The notes: generated by a model not told the origin, from the letters alone. A stretch of DNA of 64,000 nucleotides from Microvirga makkahensis (GCF_009830105.1 NZ_WURB01000016.1:1-64000); one strand, 5' to 3'; shown: positions 8,519 through 17,165, counted from the first letter of the stretch. Numbers and translations are program-made.

Positions 8519-8908
8519 ATGAGCGAGCCTTTCATCAAGCCTTTCACCAAGGCCGAGATGGACGCCATGCGCGCGACCACCCGCGACGAGGAGGGCCTGA
8601 AGCGCCGGTTCTGGGACAAGCTCAGGCGCGTGGCGGGCAGGATTCCCTTCGCCGAGGATCTGGTCGCTGCCTTCTACTGCGCGACCGATCCCAAGACGCC
8701 GAGCCGCGTGAAGCTGATCCTCTTGGGAGCCATCGCCTATTTCGTCTTGCCGCTGGATGCGGTAAGCGACCTCCTGCCCCTCCTCGGCTTCGCGGACGAT
8801 GCCGCCGTGCTGGCTGCGGCCATTTCGCAGGTCGCGAGTTCCATTACGGAAGAACACCGTGCTATGGCGCGGGAAGCCCTAGGTGAAGCGGTTTCCAAGG
8901 CCGGGTAG
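8519..8908 (+). CDS. YkvA family protein (DUF1232)
   Basis: 129 residues. The core block DPKTPSRVKLILLGAIAYFVLPLDAVSDLLPLLGFADDAAVL (about 61-102) is the DUF1232 signature, with a hydrophobic hairpin that probably sits in the inner membrane. The function of the family is unknown. GAGGAGCAGGAAAGC precedes the ATG. The gene is followed by an AT-rich space with a candidate small RNA. Confidence 0.85.
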   Translation: MSEPFIKPFTKAEMDAMRATTRDEEGLKRRFWDKLRRVAGRIPFAEDLVAAFYCATDPKTPSRVKLILLGAIAYFVLPLDAVSDLLPLLGFADDAAVLAAAISQVASSITEEHRAMAREALGEAVSKAG

Positions 8909-8932
8909 CCGGCCTGCTCCTCTGGAATAGAT

Positions 8933-9007
8933 TCAGAACAAAGAATATTGACTTATTGCAACATTATAATTTTTCGCATACACCATTTCCCGTTCATCAG
9001 AAGTCAT
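8933..9007 (-). CDS. Possible 24-residue small ORF with very strong Shine-Dalgarno
   Basis: On the minus strand GGGAGGAGTTAAA stands directly before an ATG at 9007, opening a 24-codon frame (MTSDEREMVYAKNYNVAISQ then YSLF) that ends at 8933. The Shine-Dalgarno is the strongest in the window and the frame is much richer in A and T than its neighbours. The same bases read on the plus strand give CTCCTCCC inside the candidate small RNA at 8977-9084. The two readings compete, and the RNA reading has more support. No homologue is recognised. Confidence 0.25.
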   Translation of the reverse strand: MTSDEREMVYAKNYNVAISQYSLF

Positions 9008-9084
9008 TTTAACTCCTCCCTTTGCAACAAGAAAACTTTTGAGAACCTTCAACTTACCAGGCCGCATCTGCGGCCTTTTATTTT
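8977..9084 (+). ncRNA. Candidate anti-Shine-Dalgarno small RNA
   Basis: A TATAAT box at 8965-8970 in an AT-rich intergenic island would start a transcript near 8977. It would end at the strong terminator at 9060-9084, giving about 108 bases. The middle contains an apparently unstructured CTCCTCCC (9013-9020), complementary to ribosome-binding sites. Several alphaproteobacterial trans-acting small RNAs expose such CUCCUCC motifs. The -35 region is poor (TTGACT at 8948 is too close to the TATAAT). The start is therefore approximate and expression is inferred. Confidence 0.45.
9060..9084 (+). terminator. Rho-independent terminator
   Basis: GGCCGC-ATCT-GCGGCC (9060-9075) is followed by TTTTATTTT. 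This is the cleanest terminator in the window. It lies 150 bases after the YkvA gene and 93 bases before the IalB-family gene, so it more likely ends a small RNA than the ykvA message. Confidence 0.85.
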
Positions 9085-9176
9085 GCCTCCGGCAACGCTG
9101 CCACGTTTCGACGCATCGCCAAGGATCAGGAACCGAAGCTACGGGATGGTGAAGAGTTCTTAACCATCCGCTCGTA

Positions 9177-9884
9177 ATGTCGGCTCTCATGATTACGCCA
9201 TCTCTCCAGCGCGGCCTTGCCGCGGGTATCCTTTCCGCTACCCTCGTGATCGGAACCGGGCCTGCAGCTCTGGCCCAGTCTCAGCGGTCCACGGGGCAGA
9301 AGCCTGCCGCCAAGCCCACGGCGGCTGCAACCTCGTCCAAGGCCAAGCCGGCGAGGGACAGGGCCGCCTCGTCTGCCAAGCCGGCAGCGGCGGCAGCCGC
9401 TGCGGCCGCCGCCAAGCCTGCCCAGGCAGCGACCGGCCCGGGCGGCGCATCCCTCGTGAGTTCCCACGGCGATTGGGGCGTCTATACGGCCCAGACCGGC
9501 CGCTCGAAAATCTGCTACGCCTTGAGCCAGCCGCAGGAGCGCCTGCCGAAGAACCTGAACCGGGATCCGGCCTATCTCTTCGTGTCCTTCCGCCCGGCGG
9601 AGAACGTCAAGAACGAGGTCGCCCTCGTGCTCGGCTTCCCGGCCAAGGAAAACGGCCCGGCTTCCGCCTCTATCGGCAGCGCCTCCTACGACCTCGTCAC
9701 TAAGGCGTCCAATGCCTGGCTGAAGAACCCCGCCGAGGAAGGCCAGGCCATTACCAGCATGGCAAGAGGCCAGACCATGCTGGTGAAGACGCTATCCGCC
9801 CGCGGATCGAGCCTGACGGACCGCTATTCGTTGAGCGGATTCACCAAGGCCCTGGAGCAGGCCCGCAGGGAATGCGGCGTCTGA
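9177..9884 (+). CDS. Invasion-associated locus B (IalB) family exported protein
   Basis: 235 residues with a signal peptide (cleavage near residue 34, ALAQ). An Ala/Lys/Pro-rich low-complexity linker spans about 35-85. The IalB-type domain follows (about 88-232): VSSHGDWGVYTAQTGRSKICYALSQP, the VSFRP block and a C-terminal Cys pair. The family is named from Bartonella but is widespread in free-living Hyphomicrobiales, with an unknown periplasmic role. Two ATGs (9177, 9189) are possible starts; neither has a clear ribosome site. It is followed by a good terminator. Confidence 0.82.
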   Translation: MSALMITPSLQRGLAAGILSATLVIGTGPAALAQSQRSTGQKPAAKPTAAATSSKAKPARDRAASSAKPAAAAAAAAAAKPAQAATGPGGASLVSSHGDWGVYTAQTGRSKICYALSQPQERLPKNLNRDPAYLFVSFRPAENVKNEVALVLGFPAKENGPASASIGSASYDLVTKASNAWLKNPAEEGQAITSMARGQTMLVKTLSARGSSLTDRYSLSGFTKALEQARRECGV

Positions 9885-9924
9885 GCACCGCCGGCCCTTG
9901 CAAATTGCAAGCCGCATGAGCATT

Positions 9925-9949
9925 TTCCGGGCCTCGCGCCCGGAATTTT
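9925..9949 (+). terminator. Rho-independent terminator after IalB-family gene
   Basis: Arms TTCCGGGC (9925-9932) and GCCCGGAA (9938-9945) with loop CTCGC, followed by TTTT. It lies 40 bases after the stop of the IalB-family gene and before rlmN. Confidence 0.8.
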
Positions 9950-10027
9950 GCTTCATGGAGCTCACGGTTTCGGCGCAATCGTGTTATAGGGCACGTCCAA
10001 TCCCAACAACGAGGCTCGAGATTTCCC

Positions 10028-11353
10028 ATGGCGACGGCGCTCGACATCGCCAAGCGTAACCCCAATGCGGCCCCCCTGGCCGTGAGCGATGCCGCGCGCG
10101 CGGCGGGGCAGACCGCTTTATCCATCGAAAAGACGGCCGAGATGAGCGTGGCGGCGGGAGCCGCCCCCGGCGGCGCGTCGCTCATTGGCCTCACCCGCGA
10201 CCAGCTGAAAGACTCCCTTGCGGCGATCGGCGTGGCCGAGCGCGAGCTGAAGATGCGCGTCGCCCAGCTCTGGCACTGGATCTATCTCCGCGGGGCGAAG
10301 GACTTCTCCGAGATGACCAACGTGGGTAAGGAGCTGCGCGCCAGACTGGCTGCCGCCTATACCCTCACCCGCCCGCAGGTGGTCTCCGAGCAGGTGTCGA
10401 AGGACGGCACCCGCAAGTGGCTGATCCGCATGGCCTCCACCGGCCCCCTCGACAAGGGCGCGGAGATCGAGTGCGTCTACATTCCGGAAGTCGACCGCGG
10501 CACGCTCTGCGTGTCGAGCCAGGTCGGCTGCACGCTCACCTGCTCCTTCTGCCACACGGGCACCCAGCGCCTCGTGCGCAACCTGACCTCGGCGGAGATC
10601 GTGGCGCAGCTCATCGTCGCACGCGATTCCATCGGCGACTGGCCCGACGCCACGCCGCCGGAAGGCGCCTTCGTGCCCACCGACGGCGGACGCTTCGTGT
10701 CCAACATCGTGTTCATGGGCATGGGCGAGCCGCTCTACAACACGGACAACGTGATCGACGCCATCGGCGTGATGTCGGACAACGAGGGCCTCGGCCTCTC
10801 GCGCCGCCGCATCACGGTCTCCACCTCCGGCGTGGTGCCGCAGATGGAGCGCCTGGGAGCCGAAGCCAACACCATGCTGGCGATCTCGCTCCATGCGGTG
10901 CGCGACGAACTCCGCGACGTGCTGGTGCCGATCAACCGCAAATACGACATCAAGCAGCTCCTCGACGCCTGCCGCGCCTATCCGGGTCTCTCGAACGCCC
11001 GCCGCATCACCTTCGAGTACGTCATGCTCAAGGGCGTGAACGATTCGGACGCCGACGCGCGCGAGCTCGTGCGGCTCTTGAGGGGCATTCCGGCGAAGAT
11101 CAACCTGATCCCGTTCAATCCCTGGCCCGGCTCGAAATACGAGTGCTCGGACTGGGAGCGGATCGAGCGCTTCTCCGAGATCGTGTTCCGCGCGGGCTAT
11201 GCCTCGCCGGTGCGCACCCCGCGCGGCCGTGACATCCTCGCCGCCTGCGGGCAGCTCAAGAGCGAGACGGAAAAACTGCGCGCCCGCGCCCGCATGATGG
11301 CCGAACAGGGCATCGGGGCGGAGGGCGTCTACGCGGTGGGGAACGGGGAGTAA
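10028..11353 (+). CDS. rlmN: 23S rRNA (adenine2503-C2)-methyltransferase / tRNA A37 methyltransferase RlmN
   Basis: 441 residues; a radical-SAM dual methyltransferase. The CxxxCxxC iron-sulfur motif CTLTCSFC lies at about 168-175, GMGEPL near 238, and the conserved catalytic Cys in ILAACGQL near 398. It methylates A2503 of 23S rRNA and A37 of some tRNAs. The first ~50 residues are an Ala-rich extension before the usual RlmN start (LIGLTRDQL), common in Hyphomicrobiales annotations. A downstream start cannot be excluded. Confidence 0.95.
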   Translation: MATALDIAKRNPNAAPLAVSDAARAAGQTALSIEKTAEMSVAAGAAPGGASLIGLTRDQLKDSLAAIGVAERELKMRVAQLWHWIYLRGAKDFSEMTNVGKELRARLAAAYTLTRPQVVSEQVSKDGTRKWLIRMASTGPLDKGAEIECVYIPEVDRGTLCVSSQVGCTLTCSFCHTGTQRLVRNLTSAEIVAQLIVARDSIGDWPDATPPEGAFVPTDGGRFVSNIVFMGMGEPLYNTDNVIDAIGVMSDNEGLGLSRRRITVSTSGVVPQMERLGAEANTMLAISLHAVRDELRDVLVPINRKYDIKQLLDACRAYPGLSNARRITFEYVMLKGVNDSDADARELVRLLRGIPAKINLIPFNPWPGSKYECSDWERIERFSEIVFRAGYASPVRTPRGRDILAACGQLKSETEKLRARARMMAEQGIGAEGVYAVGNGE

Positions 11354-11455
11354 GAGGCTGCTGGAACGGCGCCCCGTTGAAAGCGGCGCTGTTTGCCCCC
11401 TCCTCAAAGGTGATGTTGCGCCTCCGGGCTGGCAGGGGCTGGTTCGGAGAATTGC

Positions 11456-11884
11456 ATGGATCGGCAAATCAAGGGGATCGTTGCCGCCACTTTGGCCGCC
11501 CCCTATGTCGCGAGCCTTTCGACGGCGTTGTGGATCGTTCTCTTCGAGCCCTGGGTTCCGGATCCTTCTTCACAGAGCGGCTTTACAATGATGTCATCGT
11601 CCTGGGCACAGTCGGATTGTTTTACGCTGGCCGTCCCACACTGATCCTGTCGTCGATCGGCGCCGGTGTTCTCGACATGCTGAAAGCGATCAGCAGTGGC
11701 ATCTCTTCCCAGCGGCTCGGTTGTCGGCTTGATCTTCAGAACGTTTTTCAACGCCTCCGGCTTCAGGGAAAACATCCACCTGATGCTGATCTTCGTGGCG
11801 TCCGGCCCCACCTGCGGATGGATCTATCGGCGCATCGCCACCGGGCGGACACCTCGAAAAGGCCATGCTATAGAGGCGGAATGA
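11456..11884 (+). pseudogene. Small multi-pass membrane protein gene broken by two compensating frameshifts
   Basis: Reading starts at ATG 11456 (MDRQIKGIVAATLAAPYVAS, then a helix to VLFEPW). Near 11550-11580 the coherent hydrophobic reading moves to another frame (SFFTERLYNDVIVLGTVGLF). Near 11695-11720 it returns to the first frame (SVVGLIFRTFFNASGF, HLMLIFVASGP) and ends at TGA 11884. Rephased, it would encode about 142 residues with three or four helices. Its TGA overlaps the ATG of the next gene as ATGA, the mark of a once translationally coupled pair. Either a real pseudogene or two sequence errors. The family is not recognised. Confidence 0.6.
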
Positions 11885-12396
11885 TCCGCTGGCTGCTCCT
11901 CGTTCCCTTCGCGCTCCTCATCGCCATCGGCATGAGCAGCGTGTTCTTCTTCATCGCCTCGATGGTCGACCCGCTCATGGCAACGCTGACCGGGGAGACC
12001 CTGTTCGTCGGGTTCTGGAACCTCGTGGATGCGGTGTTTTCCAGCGACGACCCCGGCCCCATCGTGGCCGAGGCCATGCTCACCGTCGGCCGCATCATGT
12101 TTACGCTGCTCGTGCTGCCGCCCCTGGTGATCGCCGTGACCGGCGAGGCGCTGAAGATGCGAAGCCTCTTCTGGTACGCCCTCGCCACCGGCGTTCTCAC
12201 GGCCGCCGTGCCGTGGATCCTGCGCGGAGCGGCGCGCGTCGCCAACCCTGCCGAGCTCCATGTGAGCGCCATCCTCGGCCTCACCGGCGCGGTGGCGGGT
12301 TTCGTCTACTGGGTCATCGCGGGCCGCGACGCGGGAGGGCGCACCCCTCCTCCGCCCCCACCCGCATCGTCCCTCCCCTCCGCGGAGAAGGAATAA
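11881..12396 (+). CDS. Hypothetical membrane protein
   Basis: 171 residues. Four hydrophobic segments are visible: about 2-25, 62-82, 100-118 and 132-155, ending in a Pro-rich tail (TPPPPPPASS). The ATG at 11881 overlaps the preceding reading frame's TGA (ATGA), so its translation was probably coupled to the now broken upstream gene. No family is recognised and no function can be offered. Confidence 0.75.
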   Translation: MIRWLLLVPFALLIAIGMSSVFFFIASMVDPLMATLTGETLFVGFWNLVDAVFSSDDPGPIVAEAMLTVGRIMFTLLVLPPLVIAVTGEALKMRSLFWYALATGVLTAAVPWILRGAARVANPAELHVSAILGLTGAVAGFVYWVIAGRDAGGRTPPPPPPASSLPSAEKE

Positions 12397-12448
12397 AGGG
12401 CAGGAACCACACAGGCGGAGCGCAGCGCTCGATCCAGGTGCCCGACAG

Positions 12449-12539
12449 TGTCATCGCCGGGCCTGTCCCGGCCATTCCGACGAGGAGAAGCGCTGCGCGT
12501 CACATTGTCCGGACCACCGGCCCAAGGCCGGTGATAACG
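12449..12539. repeat. Composite REP-type palindromic element, inverted orientation
   Basis: Two hairpins are separated by about 35 bases: one with GCCGGGCCTGTCCCGGC near 12455-12471 and one with CACCGGCCCAAGGCCGGTG near 12514-12532. The outer ends read TGTCAT and TGATAACG. Relative to most other copies the two hairpins are in swapped order. It fills the space between two convergent genes. Nothing else is seen in the 218-base gap. Confidence 0.75.
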
Positions 12540-12614
12540 TAGGAGCAACCATGGCATCGCCCATCCTGTCGCACTGCTCCTGGCTCTCTCCGGCAGGCAG
12601 CGAAACTGCACCCT

Positions 12615-13256
12615 CTACCGCGCCGACGCCGTCAGGATCTTGAGCGCGAAGGCGCCGAAGAGGCCCGCGAATGAATAATCGATGCCCCGCATTACCCTCG
12701 GGTGATTGCGCAGCAGCGCGACGACCCTCTCGGCGGCCAGAATCATCGCGGCGCCCATGGGAGTGGTGAGCGCGATGAAATAGAGGCCCAGGAACAGGAG
12801 CTTGTCGGCGGCGTGCGGATCGCCCGCATCGACGAATTGTGGCAGGAAGGTCACGAAGAACAGCACCACCTTCGGGTTGGTCAGATTGATGCCGACCCCC
12901 ATGAAGAAGGTCTTCCAAAACGAGACCTCGACGCGCCCCCCCTCCTTCACGTGCAGCGCCGAACCGTGGCGCACCGCGTCCACCGCGAGCCACAGCAGAT
13001 AGAGCGCGCCCACGATCTTGAGGATCGTGAAGGCGGTGACCGAGGCCGCCAGCAGCGCGGACAGGCCGAGGGCGGCGAGCAGGGTGTGGACGCAGCATCC
13101 CGTCATCGCCCCCAGCATCGAGGCCATGCCGGCCTTGCGCCCGCCAGCCATGGTCTTGGCGAGGAACAGGCTCATGTCCGGTCCCGGCGTGATGAACAAC
13201 AGGAAACAGGCAAGGGAATAGGCGAGCAGAGTGCTCAGGTTCGGCAGGAAGGTCAT
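12615..13256 (-). CDS. LysE/RhtB family amino-acid exporter
   Basis: 213 residues with six hydrophobic segments and the family hallmarks FITPGPDMSLFLAKTMAGGRKAG at the N-terminus, NPKVVLFFVTFLPQF in the middle and an inner-membrane layout. LysE/RhtB proteins export amino acids or related metabolites. It is divergent from the LemA gene, 146 bases apart. Two further paralogues lie at 25834 and 44254. The substrate is unknown. Confidence 0.88.
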   Translation of the reverse strand: MTFLPNLSTLLAYSLACFLLFITPGPDMSLFLAKTMAGGRKAGMASMLGAMTGCCVHTLLAALGLSALLAASVTAFTILKIVGALYLLWLAVDAVRHGSALHVKEGGRVEVSFWKTFFMGVGINLTNPKVVLFFVTFLPQFVDAGDPHAADKLLFLGLYFIALTTPMGAAMILAAERVVALLRNHPRVMRGIDYSFAGLFGAFALKILTASAR

Positions 13257-13402
13257 GGACTTAGGCCCCGTTCGCAGGCTGCCGGATCATGCCTCAACCA
13301 CCCTTTCTCGGCTAGAGAAAAACGTCTTGTACAAACGCCATGCTTGACCCATCTCTTGAACCCGGCAACGGTTCTGCAACCTTCGATCGCGAGAGGACAG
13401 AC

Positions 13403-14008
13403 ATGACGGCTTCGCCCCTGGGGACACGAATCAGAGCCGCCCTGACAGGACTGGCTCTCGCTCTCGGCCTCTCCGCCTGCGGCATCAACAACGTGCCGAC
13501 CTTCGAGGAACAGGCCAAGGCCGCCTGGAGCGAGGTGCAGAACCAGTATCAGCGCCGGGCCGACCTGATCCCCAACCTGGTCGAGACCGTGAAGGGCTTC
13601 GCCCAGCAGGAGCGCGAGGTGCTCACCCAGGTCACGGAGGCCCGCGCCCGGGCCACGCAGGTGCAGGTCGATGCCTCCACCGTGACGGATCCGGAAAAGT
13701 TCCGCCAGTTCCAGGAGGCGCAGAACCAGCTCTCCGGCGCCCTCGGCCGCCTGCTTGCGACGGTGGAGCGCTATCCGGAGCTGAAATCGAACGCCAACTT
13801 CCTGGCCCTGCAATCCCAGCTGGAAGGCACGGAGAACCGCATCGCTGTGGCGCGCCGCGACTATATCGCGGCGGTGCAGGCCTACAACACGGAGCTGCGC
13901 ACCATCCCCGGCCGCTGGATCGCGTCCATTGTCTACCCGGAAGCCAAGCCTATGGAGACCTTCACGGCCACGGCCGGCTCCGAGAGGCCGCCCGAGGTAA
14001 AGTTCTAG
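13403..14008 (+). CDS. LemA family lipoprotein
   Basis: 201 residues. A lipoprotein signal (TGLALALGLSAC, lipid Cys near 23) is followed by the LemA domain: WSEVQNQYQRRADLIPNLVETVKGFA and NQLSGALGRLLATVERYPELK. The start at 13403 is chosen because AGAGGA precedes it and the signal peptide begins there; the frame extends 21 codons upstream without a ribosome site. It begins a three-gene run with two TPM-domain genes, a common LemA-YgcG arrangement whose cellular role is unclear (envelope, probably inner-membrane surface). Confidence 0.92.
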   Translation: MTASPLGTRIRAALTGLALALGLSACGINNVPTFEEQAKAAWSEVQNQYQRRADLIPNLVETVKGFAQQEREVLTQVTEARARATQVQVDASTVTDPEKFRQFQEAQNQLSGALGRLLATVERYPELKSNANFLALQSQLEGTENRIAVARRDYIAAVQAYNTELRTIPGRWIASIVYPEAKPMETFTATAGSERPPEVKF

Positions 14009-14012
14009 TCTC

Positions 14013-14813
14013 ATGAGAGCCCCGGGCAGTTTTTCCTCCTCCGGAGGAGGGCAGGTGCTGTTGCGCCGTGCCGGGCTCCCTCTGGCGCTCCTCGTCCTGT
14101 TCGCGCTCGCAGCCCTCGCTCAGTCCTTTCCTGCCCTCACGGGCCGGGTGGTCGATGCGGCGAATCTCCTGAAGCCGGAGGAGCGGTCCTCCCTCGAGGC
14201 GAAGCTCAAGGCCCACGAGGACAAGACCTCCGACCAAGTGGTGGTGGCCACCATCCGCTCGCTCGAGGGTACGAGCATCGAGGATTACGCCAACCGTCTT
14301 TTCCGCACCTGGCAGCTCGGGCAGAAAAAGAACGACAACGGCGTGCTGCTCCTCGTCGCGCCTGCCGAGCGCAAGGTGCGCATCGAGGTGGGCTACGGGC
14401 TCGAAGGCGCGCTCACCGATGCGCTCTCGAAGGTCATCATCACCACCGCGATCGCCCCGCAATTCCAGCAGGGCGACTTCGCGGGCGGCATCGATGCAGG
14501 CACCGATGCGATTCTCTCGATCCTGACCGGCGATGCGGAGGAATGGCAGCGCCACACGGCAGTGCGCGAGGATGAGACGTCGGGCATCGACACCCTCGTC
14601 ACCTTCCTGATCATCGCTTTCATCCTCTTCCAGGTTTTCCGCGCCATGCGCGGCGGGGGCGGCAGGCCGGGCTTCCGTCGCCGCCGCGGCTCGGGCCCCT
14701 TGATCATTCCTATGGGGAGCGGTTGGTCGAGAGGCGGCGGCTGGTCCGGCGGAGGAGGCTTTTCGGGCGGGGGCGGGTCGTCGGGCGGCGGCGGAGCCTC
14801 GGGGAGCTGGTAG
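14013..14813 (+). CDS. TPM-domain (YgcG family) membrane protein with Gly/Ser-rich tail
   Basis: 266 residues: an N-terminal hydrophobic signal/anchor (about 19-36), a TPM domain (about 38-160; LTGRVVDAANLL, VEVGYGLEGALTD), a membrane helix near 190-205 and a repetitive GGG/SGGG tail ending in GASGSW. This is the classic YgcG/Psb32-like layout found beside lemA. It starts four bases after the lemA stop, so one transcript is likely. The function is unknown; the TPM fold can have phosphatase-like activity in plant TLP18.3. Confidence 0.9.
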   Translation: MRAPGSFSSSGGGQVLLRRAGLPLALLVLFALAALAQSFPALTGRVVDAANLLKPEERSSLEAKLKAHEDKTSDQVVVATIRSLEGTSIEDYANRLFRTWQLGQKKNDNGVLLLVAPAERKVRIEVGYGLEGALTDALSKVIITTAIAPQFQQGDFAGGIDAGTDAILSILTGDAEEWQRHTAVREDETSGIDTLVTFLIIAFILFQVFRAMRGGGGRPGFRRRRGSGPLIIPMGSGWSRGGGWSGGGGFSGGGGSSGGGGASGSW

Positions 14814-15422
14814 ATGATATCGGAACATGATCGGTACCGGATCTCGCAGGCTATCCACGAGGCCGAGAAGACCACCGCGGGCGAGATCGTCGTTGTCGTG
14901 GCGCGCCAAGCCAGCGCCTATCGGGCGATTCCCGCCCTTCTGGGCCTCTTCCTGGCGCTCCTCGTGCCCTGGCCGCTGATCTGGTTCACCGAGCTCGGAT
15001 CTTCACGGATCTTCCTGATCCAGCTGATCGCGGCGTGCGGCCTGAATGCGGCGTTCGCCTGGCCTCCGGCCCATCTGGGGTTGATCCCGCGCGCGATCAA
15101 GCGGGCGCGGGCGCATGAAGCGGCCGTCCGGGAATTCACAAGTCACGGATTGTCGCGCACGCAGGGGCGAACCGGCGTGCTGATCTATGTGGCGGCGGCG
15201 GAGCATTATGCCGAAGTGATCGCCGATATAGGCATCGCGGATCGCGCAGGCCCTGCCGCGTGGCAGGAGATCATCACGGATCTGATCGAGGCGATCCGCC
15301 AGGAAAAGGCGGGCGACGGGCTCGTCCAGGCCGTGCGTCGGGCCGGTGCCATTCTCGCCGAGCATGCGCCGCCGGGAGCACGGGACGCGAACGAGCTGCC
15401 GAACAAGGTCGTGCTGCTCTAA
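14814..15422 (+). CDS. TPM-domain membrane protein, third gene of the LemA group
   Basis: 202 residues. The ATG follows the previous TAG with no gap. The N-terminus ISQAIHEAEKTTAGEIVVVVARQAS is a short-form TPM domain, followed by two membrane helices (about 37-60 and 65-85) and the C-terminal half of the domain (RTGVLIYVAAAEHYAEVIADIGI). Such a second TPM protein commonly completes lemA-ygcG operons in alphaproteobacteria. It ends 17 bases before the convergent DUF1223 gene. Confidence 0.85.
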   Translation: MISEHDRYRISQAIHEAEKTTAGEIVVVVARQASAYRAIPALLGLFLALLVPWPLIWFTELGSSRIFLIQLIAACGLNAAFAWPPAHLGLIPRAIKRARAHEAAVREFTSHGLSRTQGRTGVLIYVAAAEHYAEVIADIGIADRAGPAAWQEIITDLIEAIRQEKAGDGLVQAVRRAGAILAEHAPPGARDANELPNKVVLL

Positions 15423-15438
15423 GGATGAGAAGCTAAGG

Positions 15439-16176
15439 TCAGAGGCCAGGGCTCTTGGCGGCTCCCAGGATCATGCCGGGCCTGTCGTTTTCCTCCACCT
15501 GCAGAAGCACCACAAAGCCGTCCCCGCCGCGGCGGGCGGTCTCGGCAGGCAACTCGAAACGGGCAGGGCCGCCGTGCCATTCGCCGATGCGCTTCAGGCC
15601 CCGCACCACATTGGCGTAGGTAACCGTTCTACCCTTGTTCTCGCCCCGTTCGATGGGCACGGTCTGCGAACGCAGGACAGGGAGCACCCAGACCTCCGCG
15701 TTCCGGTGCGGGACCTCCCCCGTCTCCGTGATGGAGACGGTCACCGTGCCGTTCTGCTCGGCGATCGCCACATCGACCGGAAGGGTCGAGCGGCCCTTCC
15801 CGGTCATCTGGATCGCTTTTTCGATCTGCGCCCGGTCGGACCCGATGCAGGACTTCTTTCCGTTCACGATCATCTGCGGCGTGAAGACCTGACGGTCGCT
15901 GCGGGCGTGGGCATAGTCCTTCTGCCGGTTCGTGAACTCGGCATGGGCGAGCGTGTCCTTCCAGCCGAGATAATCCCAGTAATTCACGGGAAAGGAGAGG
16001 GCCACGATGTCGGGTCTTCGGGAATATTCCACCAGCAGCGCATCCGCCGGCGGGCAGTTCGAGCAGCCCTGACTGGTGAATAGCTCCACGACGGCGCGCG
16101 GAGGCTCCGCTAAAGCAGGCTGCAGAAGGACGGCCAAGCCGATGGCCGCCAGCAGGAGTTTCAGTCGAGATGCCAT
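15439..16176 (-). CDS. DUF1223 domain exported thioredoxin-like protein
   Basis: About 245 residues. A clean signal peptide starts at MASRLKLLLAAIGLAVLL (cleavage near PALA), so the protein is periplasmic. The motif FTSQGCSNCPPADALL carries a CxxC pair like thioredoxin-fold proteins, and NYWDYLGWKD is also a DUF1223 hallmark. The start at 16176 fits the signal peptide; the frame can be read from a TTG at 16209 that overlaps the lpxXL stop, so the two genes are probably co-transcribed. Its role, perhaps a redox partner, is unproven. Confidence 0.83.
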   Translation of the reverse strand: MASRLKLLLAAIGLAVLLQPALAEPPRAVVELFTSQGCSNCPPADALLVEYSRRPDIVALSFPVNYWDYLGWKDTLAHAEFTNRQKDYAHARSDRQVFTPQMIVNGKKSCIGSDRAQIEKAIQMTGKGRSTLPVDVAIAEQNGTVTVSITETGEVPHRNAEVWVLPVLRSQTVPIERGENKGRTVTYANVVRGLKRIGEWHGGPARFELPAETARRGGDGFVVLLQVEENDRPGMILGAAKSPGL

Positions 16177-16205
16177 GATGCCTGTCATGAAACACCAAGG
16201 CCGGC

Positions 16206-17165
16206 TCAATGGGAACTCACTTTACCTTGAACATCGGCCTCAGGCTTGGCGGGAACCCGCCAGCGGCGGTGCATCCAGAGCCATTGCTCCGGGTATTCCC
16301 GGACCCAGGACTCCACCACCGAGGTCATGGCTTGCATCGCGCCCTGAACGTTGATCTGACCGTCGGGATCGCGCGGCAGGTCGAGGGGCGGCGTGAGCTG
16401 AAGCCGGAAGCGGTTCCCGGGCAGGCGGATCACACGCACCCCGTGGACCGGACAGTCGAAGCGGCGGGCGAACTTGCCGAGAATCGGGTTCACCAGGGCC
16501 GGACGGCCCATGAAATTCACAATCACGCCCCGGGTGAAGTGCTGGTCGATGAGCATGCCCAGATGCCCGCCCTTCTCCAGCGCTCCCTGCATGGCGAAGG
16601 CCGCGCCCTGGCGGGCAGCTTCCAGGTTGCCCATGGTTTCGCTGCGGACCTCGTGAATCACCCGGGCAACGGCCGGGTCGTTGGGCGCGCGGAACACCGC
16701 CGTGGTGTCGAGCCCGAAGCGGGCGGCGCAGATGGCGGGCAGCTCCCAATTGGCGAGATGGGCCGAGAAGACGATGCCCGGCCTGCCGTCGTCACGCAGG
16801 CTGAGGAAGTGCTCGATCCCGTCCACCTCCGTGCGGCCCGGCACGGGGCTGTCCGGGTCGAAATCGAAGAGCTGGCCCAGATGCGGATATTCCCCGCCCG
16901 TCCGGCCGAGATTGTCCCAGGCGGCGCGCGCCAGGGCCTTCACCTCGGCCTCGGATTTGTCCGGGTAAGCGGCCCGGATATTGAACAAGGCCGTGCGGTG
17001 CGCCTTCAGGAGCGGCCCGAAGGTGCGGGCAAGGGCCGCGCCCACCGCGCCGGAGCGCTCGGGGCCGATGGCACGCGAGATGGCGAACACGCCACGCACG
17101 ACGCCCACCATCGCCGTCTCCGAGAGGCGCGAGAGAAGGCTGCGGGGGCGGTGGGGTTGCTGCAC
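16206..17165 (-). CDS. lpxXL: Lipid A very-long-chain acyltransferase (LpxXL, LpxL/HtrB family)
   Basis: 319 residues. The acyltransferase HxxxxE motif is present as HLANWE near 141-146, with RVIRLPGNRFRLQLTPPL and EQWLWMHRRW at the C-terminus, as in LpxL enzymes. In Rhizobium the last gene of the acpXL cluster, lpxXL, moves the 27-hydroxyoctacosanoate-type chain from AcpXL to lipid A. The same neighbours here (acpXL, fabZXL, fabF2XL, fabF1XL, alcohol dehydrogenase) support LpxXL over a general LpxL. The start is a GTG at 17165; an inner-membrane enzyme. Confidence 0.88.
   Translation of the reverse strand: MQQPHRPRSLLSRLSETAMVGVVRGVFAISRAIGPERSGAVGAALARTFGPLLKAHRTALFNIRAAYPDKSEAEVKALARAAWDNLGRTGGEYPHLGQLFDFDPDSPVPGRTEVDGIEHFLSLRDDGRPGIVFSAHLANWELPAICAARFGLDTTAVFRAPNDPAVARVIHEVRSETMGNLEAARQGAAFAMQGALEKGGHLGMLIDQHFTRGVIVNFMGRPALVNPILGKFARRFDCPVHGVRVIRLPGNRFRLQLTPPLDLPRDPDGQINVQGAMQAMTSVVESWVREYPEQWLWMHRRWRVPAKPEADVQGKVSSH

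Noticed and set aside
11540-11720. Programmed ribosomal frameshifting in the split membrane-protein gene
   Set aside because: No slippery heptamer or downstream pseudoknot is evident, and two opposite shifts would be needed.
12449-12539. Rho-independent terminator between convergent genes
   Set aside because: The hairpins have no T-tract and match the dispersed composite repeat; they may stop transcription, but the family identity is clearer.
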